Shown here in pieces: positions 56,822-64,000 of a DNA stretch of 64,000 bases (its first letter is position 1; each line of letters starts with the position of its first letter). The position numbers and the translations under genes are program-made. This stretch comes from JBEVJK01 sp963791325 (GTDB taxonomy: Bacteria; Pseudomonadota; Alphaproteobacteria; Rhizobiales; Rhizobiaceae). The notes under the pieces were generated by a model. The model saw nothing but the letters and a program-made list of their open reading frames with translations, ran no database searches and was not told the origin of the DNA. Location of the stretch: contig CAWBRU010000021.1 in assembly GCA_963791325.1 (NCBI GenBank), forward strand, positions 1-64,000, in the 5' to 3' direction.

Positions 56822-57793
56822 ATGAGCCAAGTCGCAGCCACCGCTGTCGCCTCCGCGGAAGCCGCCGCGCCGACATCGGCGGCGCGCCGGGTGCTCGGCG
56901 CCTTTGCCACCCGGCTGGTTATCATCGTTCCCTACCTCTGGCTGCTGGTCTTCTTCCTGATCCCCTTCATCATCGTGTTCAAGATCTCGCTGTCGCAGAC
57001 GGCGATCGCGATGCCGCCCTATACGCCGGTTCTGGATTTGAGCAACGGGTGGGCAGGGCTCATGGCCGGCCTACAGGAACTCAATTTCGACAACTATGTC
57101 TGGCTCACCGGTGACCCGCTCTACCTCACCGCCTACATCTCCAGCCTGATCATCGCCGGGATCTCGACGGTGCTGACCTTGCTGGTCGGCTACCCGGTCG
57201 CCTACGGCATGGCGCGCGCGCCGGCGACCCTGCGGCCGACGCTGCTGATGCTGGTCATCCTGCCGTTCTGGACAAGCTTTCTGATCCGCGTCTATGCCTG
57301 GATCGGCATCCTCAAGCCCGAAGGCCTGCTCAACCAGGCGCTGCTTGCCATGGGCATCATCGATCGGCCGCTGGTCATCCTCAACACCCACGCCGCGATC
57401 TTCATCGGCATCGTCTATTCGTATCTGCCGTTCATGATCCTGCCGCTCTATGCCGCGCTGGAGAAGATGGACTATTCCCTGGTCGAGGCGGCCCAGGACC
57501 TCGGCTGCCGCCCGCTCGGCGCGTTCTGGAAGATCACCTTCCCGCTGTCCTTGCCCGGCGTCGTTGCCGGCTGCCTGCTGGTGTTCATCCCGGCGGTCGG
57601 CGAGTTCGTCATCCCCGACCTGCTCGGCGGCTCGCAGACCCTGATGATCGGCCGCACCCTGTGGAACGAGTTCTTCGCCAACCGGGACTGGCCGGTGTCG
57701 TCGGCCGTCGCCGTCATCCTGCTGCTGCTCCTGGTGGTGCCGATCATGATTTTCCAGCAAGCCCAGGCCCGCGCCCAGGAAGCGGGGCGCTAG
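56822..57793 (+). CDS. potH: Polyamine ABC transporter permease (PotH-like)
   Basis: 323 residues, about six helices, with the EAA-type loop SLVEAAQDLGCRPLGAFWKI that contacts PotG and FIPAVGEFVIPDLLGGSQT. GAAGGAGCACCG precedes the ATG at 56822. The 117-base gap from potG holds no gene. potI starts 2 bases after its stop. Confidence 0.93.
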   Translation: MSQVAATAVASAEAAAPTSAARRVLGAFATRLVIIVPYLWLLVFFLIPFIIVFKISLSQTAIAMPPYTPVLDLSNGWAGLMAGLQELNFDNYVWLTGDPLYLTAYISSLIIAGISTVLTLLVGYPVAYGMARAPATLRPTLLMLVILPFWTSFLIRVYAWIGILKPEGLLNQALLAMGIIDRPLVILNTHAAIFIGIVYSYLPFMILPLYAALEKMDYSLVEAAQDLGCRPLGAFWKITFPLSLPGVVAGCLLVFIPAVGEFVIPDLLGGSQTLMIGRTLWNEFFANRDWPVSSAVAVILLLLLVVPIMIFQQAQARAQEAGR

Positions 57794-57795
57794 CC

Positions 57796-58615
57796 ATGCA
57801 GTCGTCCTGGAGCCGCTTCAACATTGCCGCGATCGTGATGGGCTTCGCCTTCCTCTATCTGCCGATCGTCTTGCTGGTGATCTTCTCCTTCAACGAGTCG
57901 AAGCTGGTCACGGTATGGGCCGGGTTCTCGACGAAATGGTATGGTTCCCTGTTTCACAATCAGGGCCTGATGCGATGCGGCGTGGGTCACGGCGCGGGTC
58001 GGGCTGATCTCGGCGACCGCAGCGACGGTACTGGGCACCTTGGGGGCATTGGCGCTCACCCGCTACACGCGCTTTCGAGGCCGGGTGTTGTTTTCCGGCA
58101 TGGTGTTTGCACCGCTGGTGATGCCGGAGGTGATCACCGGGCTGTCGCTGCTGCTTTTGTTCGTGGCGATCGGTCTCGACCGCGGCTTCTTCACCGTGAC
58201 CCTCGCCCACATCACCCTCACCATGTGCTTCGTGGCGGTCGTCGTGCAGTCGCGGTTGCTCACCTTCGACCGGTCGCTGGAAGAGGCGGCGATGGATCTC
58301 GGCGCCCCGCCGGTCAAAACCTTCTTCGCAATCACCCTGCCGATCATTCTGCCGGCGGTGATCTCCGGCTGGATGCTGGCGTTCACGCTGTCGCTCGACG
58401 ACCTGGTGATCGCCTCGTTCACCTCCGGTCCGGGAGCCACCACGCTGCCGATGAAGATCTACAGCCAGGTACGGCTCGGCGTGACGCCCGAGATCAACGC
58501 GGCTTGCACGATCCTCATCGCGGTGGTCGCGGTCGGGGTGATCGCCGCCTCGCTGGTCAACAAGCAGCGCGAGCTGCAGCGCCAGCGTGACGAGCAGGCG
58601 GCGCTGCGCGGCTAG
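57796..58615 (+). CDS. potI: Polyamine ABC transporter permease (PotI-like; frame broken once)
   Basis: About 272 residues. N-terminal MQSSWSRFNIAAIVMGFAFL and FNESKLVTVWAGFSTKWYGSL are followed by a frame slip near 57973. Dropping one C (ATGCGATG to ATGGATG) gives LMDAAWVTARVGLISATAAT and joins the downstream TLGALALTRYTRF. The EAA loop SLEEAAMDLGAPPVKTFFAI and SLDDLVIASFTSGPG are intact. It completes the PotFGHI importer. A sequencing insertion is more likely than a pseudogene. Confidence 0.87.
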
Positions 58616-58712
58616 AGCGGGAGGGCGTTCTTCGAACCGCCGCCTCGCTCTAATCCTTTGACTGAGCATGATCTTTCGGAAAACCGGGGTCCACTTTTCC
58701 GGATCATGCTCT
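58613..58712. repeat. Two adjacent palindromic elements after potI
   Basis: A first inverted repeat, TAGAGCG (58613-58619) / CGCTCTA (58646-58652), includes the potI stop codon. A second, GAGCATGATC..CGGAAAA..TTTTCCG..GATCATGCTC (58664-58711), is the common rhizobial intergenic palindrome. They lie between convergent potI and the AsmA gene and could end transcription from both directions. Confidence 0.7.
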
Positions 58713-58723
58713 AGTCTGGAGAT

Positions 58724-60550
58724 CTATTCCGGCGGGATGTTTGCCGAAAGGATCGGCGACACGAACGGCATGCTCCAAGAGCCGCCGACGAAGAATGTCG
58801 CCTGCGCGTCGGCCTTTCCCGGCTCCGAGCCGGCCGGCATCACCCGCCCGGAGAGGGCCAGTCCGCCGCCGACATAGGGCACCAGCCCGGAGAGCCAGAT
58901 GTCGTGCCCGTCCGCTTTCGCCTGAGCCGTCTCGAGACGCAGCAGGCCGTTGGCGATCTTGGCTTTGACCAGCACCGAGCTGACCGGCAGGCTGCCATTG
59001 GCGACTTCGCTTAGGGCGAAGAACCCGCCCTGGCCGGCGCGCTTCAGGAAGGCCGCCATGTCGAAGCCCTTGATCTGGCCGGCCCCGAACTTGGCCTCGG
59101 CCTCGCCTTCGGCGTTTTCAAGCAGCGTCGGCCACGACTTGGCCGGACCTTTGAGGTTGAGCGACACCGTGCCGCGGCCGGTCGGCACCAGCGTGGTCAT
59201 TCCGGTCGCTGCGCCGAGAATGTTGCCGTCGACGTCGGCCGCCTTGACGTGCAACTCGGCGAGATCGGCCGGGCCGTTGTGGTCGAGCCTCAGCCCCGCC
59301 TGCAGCGAGCCGCCGAAGGCCATGGCGTCGGAGATATCGAGCTGGGCGACGCCCTCCTTGACCTGTGCGGTGGCGGCGACGTCGATCAGCCCGAGCGTTC
59401 CGGCCGTGGCCTTGGCGGCCGACAGACGCAAGTCGAGCGCCAGCTCGTCGACGAAGGCGGTGTCGAACTCGCCTCCATCCGGCGACAGCGGCGTCAGCGC
59501 GGAGAGAAAGGAGCGCAGGTCGAGCGTTTCGAAGGCGAGCGTGCCGGCAATGCTGGGCACGATGCCGGCCATCGAGACGTCCAGAACGCCGCTTCCGGGA
59601 TTGCCGTCAAGGACGAGGTCGGTGCGGTCGAACTTGGCGCGTTGGGCATTGCCGGTCAAATGGCTGGACAAGGTGACCGAGCCGATCGCGGTCTTGGCAG
59701 CAATCGGCGATTGCGTCCATTCGAGCAGCCGCCGGAGCGATGGCGAGGCGAAGGTGATCTGGCCGTCGAAATAGGTGTCCGCGGCGGTGTTGACCGTGCC
59801 ATCGAAGCTGGCGGTGGCCGGATTGGATTTCAGTGCCAGGCTGAGCGGCGCCGCGCCGCCGGCCAACAGAACCAATGGCGTGGGCGAGGACAGCGACAGC
59901 GCCACGCTTTCGCCGCGCCAGATGCCGGTGGCGTTGAGCTTGCCGGTTCGGTTGACGGTCGCCCAGTCGACCGCGCCCGACAGGCTGGTGACCACTTCGG
60001 CATCCTTGCCGTCTTGATGAATGACGATGCGGCCGTCGCTGAACTCGACGAGGCCGAACGGATCGGCCGGCAGGGCGCCGAGGTCGGGCTTGGCCGGATC
60101 GGCTCCGACCACCAGCTTCGCCGCCTCGACCGCGCGCACGACGCGCCCGCCGTCAGGCGGCGTCGGGGCGTAGAACGAGCCCTTCGAGGTGAGCCGCAGG
60201 GTCGGCCGCACCAGCCGCACGTCGGAGAACACCACATTGCCGACCAGCGCGGCCAGCGCCGAGAGCTCGACCTCGACGCGTTCGGCCTCGATCACCGGCG
60301 GCTCGTCCGGATCGCGCCAGTCCGACAGCGTGACGTTGTCGAGGGTCGCCCTGAACACGGGAAAGACGTCGAGCACGGGGGCTGACCCGAGCTCGACGCG
60401 ATAGCCGCTCCAGGCGCTCATTTCCAGCGCCACGCGTTCGCGCACGATCTGCGTCGAGGCGATCAGCGGCAACACCATCAGGAACAGCGCTACGCCCAGG
60501 ATGACCGCGCCGATAGCCCAGACGCCCCTCCTGATAATCGCTGACGGCAT
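58724..60550 (-). CDS. AsmA-family protein
   Basis: 608 residues: one N-terminal membrane helix (GVWAIGAVILGVALFLMVLPL) then a long beta-rich periplasmic body, with the AsmA-type region near the C-terminus (LENAEGEAEAKFGAGQIKGF, DMAAFLKRAG). AsmA-like proteins bridge the envelope and are linked to lipid transport and outer-membrane homeostasis. No frame problems. Convergent with potI and divergent from acetoacetyl-CoA synthetase across about 190 bases. Confidence 0.85.
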   Translation of the reverse strand: MPSAIIRRGVWAIGAVILGVALFLMVLPLIASTQIVRERVALEMSAWSGYRVELGSAPVLDVFPVFRATLDNVTLSDWRDPDEPPVIEAERVEVELSALAALVGNVVFSDVRLVRPTLRLTSKGSFYAPTPPDGGRVVRAVEAAKLVVGADPAKPDLGALPADPFGLVEFSDGRIVIHQDGKDAEVVTSLSGAVDWATVNRTGKLNATGIWRGESVALSLSSPTPLVLLAGGAAPLSLALKSNPATASFDGTVNTAADTYFDGQITFASPSLRRLLEWTQSPIAAKTAIGSVTLSSHLTGNAQRAKFDRTDLVLDGNPGSGVLDVSMAGIVPSIAGTLAFETLDLRSFLSALTPLSPDGGEFDTAFVDELALDLRLSAAKATAGTLGLIDVAATAQVKEGVAQLDISDAMAFGGSLQAGLRLDHNGPADLAELHVKAADVDGNILGAATGMTTLVPTGRGTVSLNLKGPAKSWPTLLENAEGEAEAKFGAGQIKGFDMAAFLKRAGQGGFFALSEVANGSLPVSSVLVKAKIANGLLRLETAQAKADGHDIWLSGLVPYVGGGLALSGRVMPAGSEPGKADAQATFFVGGSWSMPFVSPILSANIPPE

Positions 60551-60742
60551 GTTGCCTCTTCAGTCCTAGCGGATCGATATCGCCCGCCCGGCGGCGCTCC
60601 TCGAGCACGCCGGCGGGGCGTTCCCCAACACCACAATCCCCGACCCGCGCTGCTGCAGCTGCCGCCCGGCGCGCCACATCTCGACAATACCTTGTTTCGC
60701 GTCCATGCAATATGCATAAGCGCGGCGTTGCGGAGGAAATCG

Positions 60743-62709
<1,967 letters not shown>

Positions 62710-62716
62710 TGGAGGC

Positions 62717-64000
62717 TTAGTCGGCGAGCACCCGCGTCGACGGGAAAGCGACCTCCACCAGCGTGCCTTCGCCCGGGGTCGAGGCGATCGAGAAGCGGGC
62801 CCGGTTGGCCTCGACCATCGCCTTGGTCAGCGGCAGCCCAAGCCCGGTGCCGTCGCGGCGGTCACGGCGGAGCGCGTTGAGCTGCTTGAACGGCTTCAGG
62901 GCCTGCTCGATCTCCGCCGCGGCTCATGCCGATGCCGGTGTCGCGGACCCGGATCACCACGTCGCCGCTGGGCTCGTAGGCCGTCGAGACGATCACCTGG
63001 CCGCCGGCCAGCGTATAGCGCACCGCATTGGAGAGCAGGTTGAGCGCGATCTGGCGGACGCTGCGCAGGTCGGCCACCACTTCCGGCACCCGCGAGGCGA
63101 GGCTGGAGCGGATGATCACGCGCTCGCGGTTCGCCTGCGGCTGCATCATGGCGACGATCTCGGAAAGCGTGTCGTTGAGCGACACGGCCTCGTAGCTCAT
63201 CTCCTGCTGCCCGGCCTCGATCTTGGAAATGTCGAGCAGATCGTTGACAAGATCGAGCACGTGATTGCCCGAGCGGTTGATGTCGCGCAGATAGTCGCGA
63301 TAGCGATCATTGCCGACGGGCCCGAACTTTTCGTCGATCATCAGCTCGGAAAAGCCGATGATGGCATTGAGCGGGGTGCGGATCTCGTGGCTGACGCGGG
63401 CCAGGAAGTCCGTCTTCTCCGATGAGGCGCGTTCGGCCTGGCGCGCGCCTGGGTCAGTTCCTCCTCGGCCCGTTTCCACGGCGTGATGTCACGCAGCACG
63501 GCGCAGAAGCCGCTGTCCTTGGGCAGCCTGCCCATCGTCATGAACAGCGGAATGAAGCGGCCCTTGCGCCTCTCGGCCGATCACCTCGCGGCCGTCGTTG
63601 AGCACGCTGGCAACGCCATGCTCGGTCAGGCCGGCGAGATAGTCGCGCGCGGCGCGCTGGCTCTCGATCGCAAACAGGGAGACGAACGGCTGGCCGACGA
63701 CGGTCGTCGCTGTCGAGCCCGAACAAGGCTTCCGCCGGACGGCTGATCGAGCGGATCAGGCCATCGGGGGTGATCAGCACGACGCCGTCGGTGGCGGTAT
63801 CGACGATGGCACCCATCTCGGCCACGCGGGACTGGTGATGCAGGCGTTCGTCGCGCGCCGCCTCTTCCCGGGCCTGCGCAAGCCGTTGCTCGACGATCTC
63901 CGGATCGACCTCGGGCTCATCCGGCGCAAGCGTGAGCAGCAAAGCGTGGCTACCCTGCCAGTCGATCGTCTGCAGCCGTGCCGCGACCGGCCGTTCGGCA
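62717..64000 (-). CDS. PAS-domain sensor histidine kinase, PdhS/DivJ-like (partial; frame breaks)
   Basis: The 3' part of a kinase whose N-terminus lies beyond the right edge. Reading right to left: a coiled-coil lead-in, a PAS domain (MGAIVDTATDGVVLITPDG, EALFGLDS), a linker with GFCAVLRDITPWKRAEEEL, the H-box VSHEIRTPLNAIIGFSELM, an N-box NLLSNAVRYT, and RDTGIGMS then GTGLGLPLTKAMVE. The sequence FGPVGNDRYRDYLRDINRSG is characteristic of the DivJ/PleC/PdhS group that feeds the CtrA cell-cycle pathway. Frame breaks at about 62920, 63435, 63570 and 63705. Stop TAA at 62717-62719. Confidence 0.82.

Overview
The window is high-GC DNA from an alphaproteobacterium, most likely a member of the Rhizobiales (Hyphomicrobiales). 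The indicators are a C4-pathway hemA, a zwf-pgl-edd Entner-Doudoroff operon, an ScfR-type regulator divergent from aceA, a GlxA-type AraC regulator, a PdhS/DivJ-like sensor kinase, and two intergenic palindromic repeats of the kind scattered through rhizobial genomes. I saw no rRNA, tRNA, CRISPR array, insertion sequence or phage gene. It looks like an ordinary chromosomal segment with one accessory-looking catabolic island. All family assignments were made by eye from the sequence; no database search was possible.

Layout. 0-6.3 kb: the mscL tail, hemA, galE, then a NarL-type two-component pair (response regulator plus LHDGP-type kinase) flanked on both sides by related Ser/Gly-rich secreted proteins. 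6.4-10.6 kb: a HAD phosphatase fused to a P-loop ATPase, and a DUF3300/DUF2950 pair. 10.6-15.3 kb: a sugar 1-dehydrogenase, a CIO-type bd oxidase (cydAB) and a secreted lipase-like hydrolase. 15.5-19.1 kb: a ribose-type ABC importer. 19.3-23.5 kb: proC, a glycosyltransferase, folD and a GlxA-type regulator. 23.5-29.9 kb: edd-pgl-zwf facing an aldehyde dehydrogenase/SDR pair.

30.3-43.4 kb is the most distinctive region. One arm (minus strand) is a tightly overlapping operon: KdgD-like dehydratase, an internally duplicated protein of unknown function, an FMN hydroxy-acid dehydrogenase, a GlcG/HbpS-like protein, a beta-hydroxyacid dehydrogenase, a GntR regulator and an alpha/beta hydrolase. A LysR regulator lies beside it. 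The other arm (plus strand) encodes a cupin, an NTF2-like protein, a complete sugar-type ABC importer, a second alpha/beta hydrolase and a second cupin. Two well-formed inverted repeats sit in front of the two arms. I infer a regulated uptake and breakdown pathway for an unidentified sugar acid, lactone or similar compound.

43.5-64 kb: small proteins, a DUF3302/HlyD pair, puuB-puuA for gamma-glutamylated putrescine, aceA with its ScfR-type regulator, a DMT transporter, a potFGHI-type polyamine importer, an AsmA-family protein, acetoacetyl-CoA synthetase, and a sensor kinase that runs off the right edge.

A caution about the sequence: many otherwise well-conserved genes are broken by single-base shifts. 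These shifts concentrate at 11.6-18.7 kb and 61.4-63.7 kb, with isolated ones at about 2.9, 7.6, 9.1, 53.3 and 58.0 kb. Most are one-base insertions, which points to unpolished long-read sequence rather than gene decay. I annotate these genes as whole loci and say where the frame breaks.
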